DNA of 64,000 bases from Magnetospirillum molischianum DSM 120. GTDB lineage: Bacteria > Pseudomonadota > Alphaproteobacteria > Rhodospirillales > Magnetospirillaceae. Location of the stretch: NCBI RefSeq assembly GCF_000294655.1, contig NZ_CAHP01000020.1:260033-324032 (forward strand), read 5' to 3'. Below, in pieces: positions 36,564 through 44,076 of this stretch (positions within the stretch are counted from its first letter, which is position 1; each line of letters starts with the position of its first letter). A program made the translations under genes and the position numbers. The notes under the pieces were generated by a model. The model saw nothing but the letters and a program-made list of their open reading frames with translations, searched no databases and was not told the DNA's origin.

Positions 36564-37715
36564 TCAGTCGATGATCGTGAACGCCCCCTTCTGGATTTCC
36601 AGCATGTGGAAAGCATCGGGGCCGAGGCCGAGATGGTCGGTGGCTGAGAAGGTGACCATGCCAGCGGTGCCGGGAAAGTTCGCGGTCGCCTCCAGCGCGT
36701 CGCGCACGGCTGCCTTGTCCGTGGTCCCAGCGCGGCGGATGGCTCCAACCGCCAGCATCAGGGCGTCATAACTATGCCCGGCCATCATATTGATGTCGGT
36801 GTGAGTGCGGGCCTCGTAAGCGCTTTTGAAGCCGATCAGCAACGCCTTGCGCGGGTTGGAATCGGGCAGTTGTTCCGGGGCGGATAATGCGCCGCCGGGC
36901 AGGCGCATTCCATCGGCGGCCCCGCCGACGAGGCGAAGAAAATCGCGCGAGGCAACGCCATGTGACTGATAGACCGGCAGGCCGAGACCGATCTGGCGAA
37001 TGTTCTTGGTTACCACCGCCGGGCCGTTGCCGGTGCCGAAGACGAACAGCGCCTGTACGCCGGGGGTCGAGCGAATCTTGGTCAATTGCGGCGTGACGTC
37101 GGCATCTCGGGGCGAATAGGTCTCGTCGGCGATGATCTCGATACCGTGATCGGCGGCGCGGGCTAAGGTCTGGTCGCGACCGGATTTGCCGAATCCGCCA
37201 TTTTCCGACAGCAGCGCGATTCGGGTCAGTCCTCGTTTCTTCAGGTCAGCCAGCACCTTTTCCGCTGCCATCCGGTCGGTCTGCGGCACCTTGAAAACCC
37301 ACTTGCGCACCGGATCGACGATGGCGCCGCCCCCGCCCATCGAAAGATAAGGAATTCGTTCCCGCTCGATCTGGCCGAGAACGGCCAGACTGGTGGGCGT
37401 GCCCGAACCGCCGATAACAAGATCGACCTGATCGTGATCGATCAGGCGGCGCACGAATGAAACAGCCTTTTCCGGGTCGGAGCCATCGTCATAGACGATC
37501 AGGTTGATCTTCCGTCCCAGCACGCCGCCTTCGGCGTTGATCTGCTCGACGAGCAGATCGAGCGCTTTTTTCTCCGGGTCGCCCATCAGGGACATCACCC
37601 CGGTCAACGAGAGAAACGCGCCGATCTTGATGCTGTCATCCGCGCGAACGGTGGATAGCGTGGACAGACAGAGCGCCAGGGCGAGGACTGCCCCGCCGAC
37701 TCGTTTCAAGATCAT
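36564..37715 (-). CDS. Branched-chain amino acid-type ABC transporter substrate-binding protein
   Basis: The 383-residue periplasmic protein begins with a signal peptide (MILKRVGGAVLALALCLSTL then TVRADDS). The mature part is a type I binding protein of the LivJ group: IKIGAFLSLTGVMSLMGDPE, INAEGGVLGRKINLIVYDDGSDPEKAV (adjacent motifs), GGSGTPTSLAVL and NMMAGHSYDALMLAVGAI. No permease or ATPase genes are adjacent, so it is an orphan that either feeds a transporter encoded elsewhere or senses its ligand. The ligand may be an amino acid, amide or aromatic acid. It converges with comEC, leaving 13 bp. Confidence 0.85.
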   Translation of the reverse strand: MILKRVGGAVLALALCLSTLSTVRADDSIKIGAFLSLTGVMSLMGDPEKKALDLLVEQINAEGGVLGRKINLIVYDDGSDPEKAVSFVRRLIDHDQVDLVIGGSGTPTSLAVLGQIERERIPYLSMGGGGAIVDPVRKWVFKVPQTDRMAAEKVLADLKKRGLTRIALLSENGGFGKSGRDQTLARAADHGIEIIADETYSPRDADVTPQLTKIRSTPGVQALFVFGTGNGPAVVTKNIRQIGLGLPVYQSHGVASRDFLRLVGGAADGMRLPGGALSAPEQLPDSNPRKALLIGFKSAYEARTHTDINMMAGHSYDALMLAVGAIRRAGTTDKAAVRDALEATANFPGTAGMVTFSATDHLGLGPDAFHMLEIQKGAFTIID

Positions 37716-37889
37716 TGCCCTTTTCCCCTCATCATTTCCACGCTCGCGATCCCGAAGCGCGCTGACGGAGAATGCGGCTATACCCTTCAGGTTGTAAATA
37801 GACCATCAGACGATTTGACCGAGGCTTAACCCCTTAGTATAAATCGGGAGCCGGAACCAACGGCAGAAGGGTAGGGGATTGCAGGCGTT

Positions 37890-38306
37890 ATGTTTCGTTG
37901 GAACATGTCTTTGGAGACGGATATCGAGAGCATTGACCATGGCCGACGGGTGCTGATCGAGGCGATGGCCGATTTTTTCCGCAGTCTTGACGACCCTTTT
38001 CTTGACCGCACGATGGTCGCGGAACGTACCGGAGCGATCTTCATCGCCATGAAAGCGGCCTTCGATGCCGAGGCCAGCTTTCTCTCCACACACGGAGGTG
38101 ACGAATCGCACATGGCCGCGCACGCAACCTTGATTCTGACTTATGTCGGTCTGTGCAAGAAGATGGTGCCGAAGATCAATACGCTAAAGCAGGCTCAGCA
38201 GCTGTCCCTGGAAATCTATCGGATCATCGACGGCGGCCTCTACCATCACCTCAAGGACGAGGTGTTGTTCTATAAGGCGTTGAACCGCCCCAGGAAAATC
38301 GCCTGA
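37890..38306 (+). CDS. Hemerythrin-like four-helix protein with altered iron ligands
   Basis: The 138-residue protein has the bacteriohemerythrin layout: W-x-x-SLETDIESIDHGRRVLIEAM, the central helix FDAEASFLSTHGGDESHMAAHATL and HHLKDEVLFYKAL at the end. Compared with the canonical pattern H...HxxxE...HxxxH...HxxxxD, the first His (D-H-G), the Glu and the H-x3-H pair are kept. The His before the Glu is Ala (AAFDAEAS) and the terminal Asp appears as Glu. A diiron site, if formed, would lack one ligand. It may bind iron or NO/O2 differently or be purely structural. Confidence 0.7.
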   Translation: MFRWNMSLETDIESIDHGRRVLIEAMADFFRSLDDPFLDRTMVAERTGAIFIAMKAAFDAEASFLSTHGGDESHMAAHATLILTYVGLCKKMVPKINTLKQAQQLSLEIYRIIDGGLYHHLKDEVLFYKALNRPRKIA

Positions 38307-38332
38307 TTGACAGGCGAGGCCGGGATGGGAAA

Positions 38333-39163
38333 TCAGAAATCGTTCGCGATGCTGAACACATTTTCCCCATGAAACACGAAATCCCGATTGAGTTGGGAGA
38401 TGGTTTTCAGGAAGTTGGCCGCGTTAGCTGTCTTTGGCAACATCCAGTCGTGTAGCTCGATAATAAGGATAGGAAAAGCCTCGATCCATTCGGTGTTCTT
38501 CGAGAACAGCTCGGATTCGAAGCCTTCGATATCGATCTTGATCAGGAACGGCACGCACTTCTTCGCTCGGGCATCGGCGATCAGGGTGTTGACCGAGATC
38601 AGTCTGACTGCGCCGTCCGCACTCTCGTGGACGCGATAGCCGTTGTTGCCCAGGCCGGGATCAATCAACGTGCCGTTCCCGTCGTTGCTGGCGATGGCGG
38701 CTTCAATCGTGGTCACCTTGGTCGTGGCGGTGTTGATCTTTGCCTGTTCGATATTGTCACGGTCGGGTTCAATGCTAACGATCTCGGCCTGGGGGTAGGT
38801 TTCGGCGAAGAAGCGCGCCGCCAGCCCGATATTGCCGCCGCAATCGAGGATCAGCGGAGAATGACCAGACTCGACGATCTCGTCGAAGCGGCGGTTGAGA
38901 TCACCTCCGCGCGCCAATTTCTCGAAGCCGTAATCGTTGTCGAAGAACACCTGCTTGGCCGTGCACCAATCGTTGATGGTTCTCAGCCTGATCTCTAGCC
39001 GCCGACCGCTGCGCAGGTCGAGGAGCATCTGTCTCCCCGGTAACGGGGGTAGGAAGGCGATGAAGCGCCTGGGTTTGGAAATTGCGATGCTGAAGATATG
39101 CCGTGCCCATAAACTCAGGATCTTTAGATTGGCGTCAAAGCTCAAAGGACGGGGACTGGCCAT
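38333..39163 (-). CDS. FkbM-family SAM-dependent methyltransferase
   Basis: The 276-residue protein has the FkbM fold. Motif I is PLILDCGGNIGLAARFFAETYP, motif II is AEIVSIEPDRDNIEQAKIN, and the family's FLIKIDIEGFESELF lies near residue 195. FkbM enzymes O-methylate sugars or polyketides, often in glycan biosynthesis. It follows a VanZ-like gene by 13 bp on the same strand. The substrate is unknown. Confidence 0.85.
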   Translation of the reverse strand: MASPRPLSFDANLKILSLWARHIFSIAISKPRRFIAFLPPLPGRQMLLDLRSGRRLEIRLRTINDWCTAKQVFFDNDYGFEKLARGGDLNRRFDEIVESGHSPLILDCGGNIGLAARFFAETYPQAEIVSIEPDRDNIEQAKINTATTKVTTIEAAIASNDGNGTLIDPGLGNNGYRVHESADGAVRLISVNTLIADARAKKCVPFLIKIDIEGFESELFSKNTEWIEAFPILIIELHDWMLPKTANAANFLKTISQLNRDFVFHGENVFSIANDF

Positions 39164-39176
39164 CGTGTTTTGCTCG

Positions 39177-39581
39177 TTAATCGATTAGCTGCGACGATAA
39201 ACAGTTTCGAGTGCGTCGTCGACGCACTCGAATGCGGACAATAATGTAGAGAAAAATACCGATCAGGATTCCTGTGCTGCTGGCAAGGAAGTCACCGAAC
39301 GCCGCGTTGCGGCTGCTGGTGAAATTCTGGCCGATTTCCAGCACTCCCGCATAAAGCGTCAGGGTGATGGCAATCGCTTTGAGGCCGACCCGGTTGGCAT
39401 AGACCAGGGCAACCAGACTGGTGATGCAGGCATAGGCCAAGACATGTTCGATCCGACCATCGAGGCCTGTGCGGATCATGTCGTCGCTCGGTAGCCATGA
39501 TAGCATTGCTAAAGCGATTACGCCGCCCCAGGCCAACAGGTTCATTGCAATTGCCCGGCTTGAGGCTCGTCCCAGAGTCAC
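39177..39581 (-). CDS. VanZ-like membrane protein
   Basis: The 134-residue protein has four hydrophobic segments and the VanZ signature: DGRIEHVLAYACITSLVALVY, then a GVLEIGQNFTSSRNAAFGDFLASSTGILIG tail (two motifs) in which the E-x-x-Q and D-x-x-A-N/S-x-x-G pattern is recognisable. Function is not defined for most of the family. It begins with GTG at 39581, or ATG at 39545 (MNLLAWGG). It forms a pair with the downstream FkbM gene. Confidence 0.78.
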   Translation of the reverse strand: MTLGRASSRAIAMNLLAWGGVIALAMLSWLPSDDMIRTGLDGRIEHVLAYACITSLVALVYANRVGLKAIAITLTLYAGVLEIGQNFTSSRNAAFGDFLASSTGILIGIFLYIIVRIRVRRRRTRNCLSSQLID

Positions 39582-39868
39582 ACGAGAGTTCCTTCGCTTT
39601 CCCGCCCGCCGGGGCTCGTGAGGCCGACGGCATAAATCATGCCATGGTCAGATGTCGTATCGTCAGATACGCATCTGAGACCTATATCATCTGTTCTGTC
39701 AATCCGCCGTAAAATAAATGCACAGAATGTATCTATCTATCATTCATGTGACGTATTTTTAATATTTATTTTGAAACAATTCATCACTTTTGTGAATTTA
39801 GTGTCCTATGGAAAGATGCATCTCTCAAGAAAAGTTTTCCGGGAGGCGCCGGATTCATCCTTTGACTG

Positions 39869-40351
39869 TTAACGCGGCAGGCACTGGAATGTGGCGGTCC
39901 TGATTCCATTGGAGACGGTGCTGATCGTGGAGGAAACTTGCTGCGCTCCGTTGCTCTGGCAGTAGCTCTGGGCGTTGCGCGAAGCGTCGATTAATTCCTG
40001 ATCAGACCGGACGCTGTAGACCTGAGTGGGGTTGTACGGCACGGGGGATGGCGACGGTGGCGGGGCTGTCGCAACCCGGACACATTCGAAGACGACGGTC
40101 TTGCTGCCATCCATTTCTGTCGAGAACGTCTTTGTCCGTGGTGTGGCCTGATATTGATAGCAGTATGATGCGGCGCTCTGGTTGGCCTGCACCAACTCCT
40201 GATCGGCAGAATAGCGATAAGTGACGCTGGGTGTATTGGACTGGATCAACTGCGGCGTCGAATGGGTCGGCGCGCACGACGCGGCCAGAAGTCCGCTCAT
40301 CACGGCGGCGAGCGGCATACGTGACAAAGAATGCAGTGGGGGGGTGATCAT
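39869..40351 (-). CDS. Predicted lipoprotein with two internal repeats
   Basis: The 160-residue precursor starts MITPPLHSLSRMPLAAVMSG and has a signal peptide ending in a lipobox-like LLAASC (C26). The mature chain holds two similar units: VTYRYSADQELVQANQSAASYC (as two pieces) and VYSVRSDQELIDASRNAQSYC, each about 40 residues with a conserved S/DQEL and YC, followed by strands with a paired Cys (FECVRVA and FQCLPR). The pattern suggests duplicated small disulfide-bonded domains. The family was not recognised. An upstream ATG at 40420 would spoil the signal peptide. Confidence 0.65.
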   Translation of the reverse strand: MITPPLHSLSRMPLAAVMSGLLAASCAPTHSTPQLIQSNTPSVTYRYSADQELVQANQSAASYCYQYQATPRTKTFSTEMDGSKTVVFECVRVATAPPPSPSPVPYNPTQVYSVRSDQELIDASRNAQSYCQSNGAQQVSSTISTVSNGIRTATFQCLPR

Positions 40352-40468
40352 CGGGGTGATCCTTTTCTCTCGGAATTCCAGCAGGGCAGGCAGAGCGGGC
40401 CGGTTCCGCCGACGTCGCAACGAAGCAAAACCGTTTGAAATCGGACCGTCTGGCTGAATTGGAAAGCA

Positions 40469-40502
40469 CCCATGCCAACAAGCGGATGACTGTTGGCATG
40501 GG
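40469..40502. terminator. Perfect 12-bp hairpin between csbD and the lipoprotein gene
   Basis: CCCATGCCAACA (40469-40480) pairs perfectly with TGTTGGCATGGG (40491-40502) around a 10-nt loop. It lies 78 bp below the csbD stop on the minus strand and 118 bp above the lipoprotein start. On the csbD side the stem is followed by GGTGCTTTCC, only weakly U-rich. A csbD terminator is the simplest reading. Confidence 0.6.
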
Positions 40503-40579
40503 GTAAATCACGGGGGAAAACGGAGGGGGCTTTTCCTCGTGAAATCGCAGTTTTTCACCTGGAGTAGATTGCCTGAAGC

Positions 40580-40762
40580 TCAGTTATTCGCTTGTGACTT
40601 CAGTGAATCTTTCAGGCTTCCAATGCTGTTCTGGAGCTTTCCCTCGCTCTCGTCGATATGTCCCTCGGCCGTCAGTTTGGCATCGCCAAAAATCCTGCCC
40701 GTTACCTGCTCGATATTGCCTTTGACCTGTTTGGCCGAGCCGATGATGCGATCCCTGTTCAT
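40580..40762 (-). CDS. csbD: CsbD-family stress-response protein
   Basis: The 60-residue protein is a compact CsbD: MNRDRIIGSAKQVKGNIEQV, GRIFGDAKLTAEGHIDESEG and KLQNSIGSLKDSLK. The family is small, highly charged and usually induced by general stress (alternative sigma factors). No clear EcfG-type promoter was found upstream. It stands alone between two hairpins. The 281 bp on its upstream side (40763-41043) hold no gene that I can see, only a short GATAGT/ACTATC dyad at 40912-40930. Confidence 0.9.
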   Translation of the reverse strand: MNRDRIIGSAKQVKGNIEQVTGRIFGDAKLTAEGHIDESEGKLQNSIGSLKDSLKSQANN

Positions 40763-41043
40763 GATGCTGCCTTTTCTGATGGCAAAACCCGATCGAGCCT
40801 AACGCTTTGGCGCAGAGGAGCGTGTTACGAAGTCACGTCCAGGACTGAACGCCATTTCGTTTCGATCTGCCGGTGATGGTTCGGTTTTTTATTATTCCGC
40901 GCTACAGGATGGATAGTATTGATAACTATCTGTGCTGTGTAGAGTCGGATTGTACTTAATTCTATTCGTTCCGGACGTGCAAGGTTACCGGGCGCAGAGC
41001 GCGCGATCAGGTCGGGAGAATAGAAAAGGGCGGGGGCGTGTTG

Positions 41044-41088
41044 ATCGCAACCAATGGCTTTGGCCGCAGGCCAGCCATCGGTTGCGAT
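41044..41088 (-). terminator. Long hairpin terminator of the XRE regulator gene
   Basis: ATCGCAACC-A-ATGGCT at 41044-41059 pairs with AGCCAT-C-GGTTGCGAT at 41073-41088, interrupted by one mismatch, with GGCC pairing inside the loop. It begins 13 bp after the regulator stop. The downstream side lacks a clear U-run. Stem length and placement support termination of the regulator transcript. Confidence 0.65.
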
Positions 41089-41100
41089 GGGGGTAGACTT

Positions 41101-41571
41101 TTATTCTTCGTCGATATTGGCGGCGGCGAGGGCCTTGGCCAGTTCGTAAACCCGCTTACGCACTTGCGGGTCGGTGATGTTGTAATAGGCTCGCACCAGC
41201 TCCAAGGTTTCGCGCTTGGTCATCGGGTCGGCTTCGAACGTCGCCGGTTCTTCCGACAGGCCAGCGGAGCCTTTGATCACGTTGACCGGGCTCAGATTCT
41301 GAACCGCATCAGACATGTCGTCGAAGAAGTAGGACACAGGAACGTCAAGAACCCGCGCCAGATCGAACAGCCGCGAGGCTCCGATGCGGTTGGCGCCGCG
41401 TTCGTATTTCTGGACTTGTTGGAAGGTCAGTCCGATGGCTTCGCCCAATTTCTCCTGACTCATCCCCAGCAACGTGCGACGAAGCCGCATCCGGGCGCCG
41501 ACGTGAACGTCAACTGGGTTAGGGGCTCCGCTCTCCAGGCGGCCCCGCGTCGAAACGTTCTTCTTAAGCAA
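41101..41571 (-). CDS. XRE-family HTH regulator (PraR-like)
   Basis: The 156-residue protein has an N-terminal tail followed by an XRE/Cro HTH (VGARMRLRRTLLGMSQEKLG, then LTFQQVQKYERGANRIGASR and LFDLARVLDVPVSYFFDD). A C-terminal helical region (KRETLELVRAYYNITDPQVRKRVYELAKAL, two helices) follows. This is the architecture of the conserved alphaproteobacterial PraR/PhrR group, which controls biofilm, symbiosis or stress genes in rhizobia. The role here is unknown. Confidence 0.85.
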   Translation of the reverse strand: MLKKNVSTRGRLESGAPNPVDVHVGARMRLRRTLLGMSQEKLGEAIGLTFQQVQKYERGANRIGASRLFDLARVLDVPVSYFFDDMSDAVQNLSPVNVIKGSAGLSEEPATFEADPMTKRETLELVRAYYNITDPQVRKRVYELAKALAAANIDEE

Positions 41572-41682
41572 AACAAATACCCCTAATCGAATGGAACAAA
41601 CCCTTACTCATTCTAAACACCGTTGCCGCTGACGCAACTGTTTTTTGTATGCAATTGCATACCGGCGTATGCAGCTTCGAGG

Positions 41683-42621
41683 CTAATTCTCCCGGTACCA
41701 GGATGAGGCCAGGAACATCGTCGCCATCAGGTCGTAAAGCTCCCGCACCGCAGGCTCCCGAAGCGTGTCTTCGTGTGAAACCAGCCACAGAGAGACTCCC
41801 ATCGGCGGTGATGGAAGGTCGAGCCGAACCAGTTTCGGCTCATAAAGTGTTGAGTAGTTTGGAAGAAGAGATACGCCTTTTCCACTTAGCAACGGTTGGT
41901 GCAGCTTTGGCGTGGTGGGGGCCACCAGAACCGTCTCTCCCCGCTGCTTGCGCAACGAAATCAGGGAGTTCCATCCGTCGAGTCCGCGAATCGCCTGATA
42001 AATGCCGATGTCGAGCAGTGGGTGTTCAATTAGATCGTCGAAGTTCTGCAACGGCGGCAAACGATTCAAGAATGTCCGCGACGCGACCGGAACGAAATGC
42101 ATGGTGCCAACCCGGCGGACCCGCACCGCGCCTTTCAGCCGAGGCAAATCGCCGGGCGAGGTGGCGATCACCGAGATATCGGCTTTGTCTGAGGCGGTGG
42201 TAAAGGCAAGATCGGGCAGATCTGATCGAATCATTGAGGGATCAAGCGGCAATTCCGCTTTTTTATGTCCGAGAAGAGCCGGAATCAGCGTGTAGGTCAG
42301 CAACCCCTCGCTGGCCGAAACTGTGACCTTGGGCGAAGGGAAGGTTGATAGACCGTGCAGCGCCCCTTCGAACTCGGCGGCGGCGGCTTGCACCCGCAAT
42401 GCTCGTTCCAGCAGGGCGATTCCTGCCGGAGTGGGTGAGGCGCCGGAGCGGCGGCGATTGAACAGCGGTCGCCCGATCGCGGTTTCGATCGCGGAAATCC
42501 TGCGGCTGACCGTGGTTTGGTCAAGGCCTAGCTCAGATGCGGCTCCGGCAAAGCTGCCGCGCGATGCGCAGGCGATGATCAGCCGGATATCATTCCAATC
42601 ATGGAGGCGAAACGAACTCAT
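41683..42621 (-). CDS. LysR-family transcriptional regulator
   Basis: The 312-residue protein starts MSSFRLHDWNDIRLIIACAS. The winged HTH spans about residues 5-65 (GSFAGAASELGLDQTTVSRR, ISAIETAIGRPLFNRRRSG), and the C-terminal periplasmic-binding-like effector domain covers the rest (e.g. LLSGKGVSLLPNYSTLY). The start at 42621 is favoured over 42726, which would overlap the divergent GNAT gene. It is 107 bp from that gene, the classic LysR arrangement, so it may regulate it. The ligand is unknown. Confidence 0.88.
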   Translation of the reverse strand: MSSFRLHDWNDIRLIIACASRGSFAGAASELGLDQTTVSRRISAIETAIGRPLFNRRRSGASPTPAGIALLERALRVQAAAAEFEGALHGLSTFPSPKVTVSASEGLLTYTLIPALLGHKKAELPLDPSMIRSDLPDLAFTTASDKADISVIATSPGDLPRLKGAVRVRRVGTMHFVPVASRTFLNRLPPLQNFDDLIEHPLLDIGIYQAIRGLDGWNSLISLRKQRGETVLVAPTTPKLHQPLLSGKGVSLLPNYSTLYEPKLVRLDLPSPPMGVSLWLVSHEDTLREPAVRELYDLMATMFLASSWYREN

Positions 42622-42728
42622 GCACCCTTCGGGGGTCGGTGTGCGGTATTCAGTTTTCACGGCATACCACACTGCGCAGGACCGTAGCAAGATAGCCCCT
42701 GTCGGAATTCTTGCATGGAGACGCAATC

Positions 42729-43346
42729 ATGAGCGCCCTGCCCTCAAAAGATGCTATTGAGAGTCGCACGCCTACGATCGAGATTCGGCTGGTTCGCACC
42801 CCTGACGAACACGCGATGGCGATGGCTGTTCGCGCTGCGGTATTCCTGGCCGAAGAGGATAACATCACCTACTTCGACGAATTCAACGGAAACGATTATG
42901 TTTCAACTCATCTAATTGCTTACGTCGATGGCGATCCGGCCGGCATAATTCGTTTAAGGTGGTTTGCCGATTTCGCGTTGCTGGAGCGGGTTGGTATCCG
43001 GCGCCGGTATCGCTCGTATCAGGTGCTGGCTGGTCTGGCCCGTGCCGCGCTTGATCTGGCCCGGCAAAAGGGCTATCGCACCGTCGCGGGTCGCGCCCGT
43101 CAGGAAACGGTCAATTTCTGGAAGCGGTTCGGCGGTCGTCAGTCGGGCGAGGCGATCCATATGTACCGCGGCACCCTGGTTCCGATTATTCACGATCTGC
43201 CCCGCCGCCCCGATCTGGGAGCGATCGAGGCCGGGCCGTTCGGCGATCCTGAGTTCGAAAGCCTGATCGTTCAGCCCGAAGGTTCCTGGGACTTCAGCCG
43301 GATCAAGTCCCGGCCCGAGCCTCAGCACCTTACTGCTGCGGAATAG
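42729..43346 (+). CDS. GNAT-family N-acyltransferase
   Basis: The 205-residue protein has a GNAT core: EIRLVRTPDEHAMAMAVRAAVF at the start, HLIAYVDGDPAGIIRLRWF, the acetyl-CoA loop segment LLERVGIRRRYRSYQVLAGL, and ARQETVNFWKRFGG. The V-G-I-R-R-R-Y-R-S replaces the usual VxPxxRGxG/A, with fewer glycines. The C-terminal tail is proline-rich and likely flexible. The substrate is unknown. It is divergent from the LysR gene and followed 7 bp on by an RHH protein gene. Confidence 0.8.
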   Translation: MSALPSKDAIESRTPTIEIRLVRTPDEHAMAMAVRAAVFLAEEDNITYFDEFNGNDYVSTHLIAYVDGDPAGIIRLRWFADFALLERVGIRRRYRSYQVLAGLARAALDLARQKGYRTVAGRARQETVNFWKRFGGRQSGEAIHMYRGTLVPIIHDLPRRPDLGAIEAGPFGDPEFESLIVQPEGSWDFSRIKSRPEPQHLTAAE

Positions 43347-43353
43347 GCCGGTC

Positions 43354-43809
43354 ATGGGGTGGGATGATCCCACGGGGTTGGTTGCCGATATCAACATCCG
43401 CATTGAATTACGCCGTTTGGCTGATCGTGCGTTGGAGATGGACAACGGCCCCTTGATGGCGATCCTTGAGGTCGCGATCAACAGCCTCGACGAGCGGATC
43501 GCCGACCCGTCGAGCTATGTCCGGCGGGATCATCCCCTGACGCGCCGCTCGGGCGGGTTGATCTGCCGCAATGTTCGAATCGATGGTCGGCGGACCAGCG
43601 TCAAGCTTGAAGCGGAGTTCTGGCGGGCGCTTGAGACGCTATCGTCCGAGGTCGGATGCAGCGTCGATGAACTGTGCCAGACGGCCCGCCGCCGTCATCC
43701 CGATGGCGGGTTGACTTCGGCAATCCGAGTGTTCGTGCTGGCCAGTCGCGAAGGCGATCCCAGCGGTACACGCCGCTCCGGTCGGCAGTCATCGCCAGTC
43801 GAGGTGTGA
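43354..43809 (+). CDS. Ribbon-helix-helix domain protein
   Basis: The 151-residue protein ends in an RHH_4-type domain: ICRNVRIDGRRTSVKLEAEF then WRALETLSSEVGCSVDELCQ and GGLTSAIRVFVLASREG, the usual beta strand followed by two helices with a basic strand for DNA contact. About 65 N-terminal residues are helical and unassigned. It is translated from 7 bp behind the GNAT gene. RHH_4 proteins are common in alphaproteobacteria; the target is unknown. Confidence 0.78.
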   Translation: MGWDDPTGLVADINIRIELRRLADRALEMDNGPLMAILEVAINSLDERIADPSSYVRRDHPLTRRSGGLICRNVRIDGRRTSVKLEAEFWRALETLSSEVGCSVDELCQTARRRHPDGGLTSAIRVFVLASREGDPSGTRRSGRQSSPVEV

Positions 43810-43815
43810 CAAGGG

Positions 43816-43848
43816 GGAAGCGGCGGATATTCTTGTTCTGCCGCTTCC
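43816..43848 (+). terminator. Hairpin after the GNAT-RHH operon
   Basis: GGAAGCGGC (43816-43824) pairs perfectly with GCCGCTTCC (43840-43848) around a 15-nt AT-rich loop, seven bases past the RHH stop. This fits the end of the two-gene transcript. A U-tract is absent. The rest of the gap to 44077 holds repeat copy B and no gene that I can support. Confidence 0.65.
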
Positions 43849-43980
43849 TATCCCGGACCATATTCAAAGCGGAGACTTTATGCGAATATTGCCTGATTAA
43901 ATTCGGATTAGTGCAGGAGGTTCCCTCACGATGCTGGTTTTTGAGGCATCGACGCGGCGCATGGAGCCGCCGGGACAAGG

Positions 43981-44025
43981 TATATACTGGCCACCCTTGA
44001 TCTGACCCGTTGGCCGGTTGGTATA
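43981..44025 (+). repeat. Dispersed palindromic repeat, copy B
   Basis: ACTGGCCAC (43986-43994) and GTTGGCCGGT (44009-44018) flank the loop CCTTGATCTGACCC, a diverged version of the copy A loop. The right arm is intact; the left arm has two substitutions. Outer flanks GTATATACT and GGTATAAG also resemble copy C's TATACC edge. It lies 50 bp before the sensor-kinase-like gene. Confidence 0.7.
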
Positions 44026-44076
44026 AGTTGACCGCTCGGGTTTAAAGTCCTGTGTGGATGACGTACCATTGCGCAC

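Noticed and set aside
43931..44005. 24-codon frame after an AGGAGG in the gap before the pseudokinase
   Set aside because: The ribosome-like motif is 11 bases away, the frame runs into repeat copy B and the peptide has no recognisable feature.
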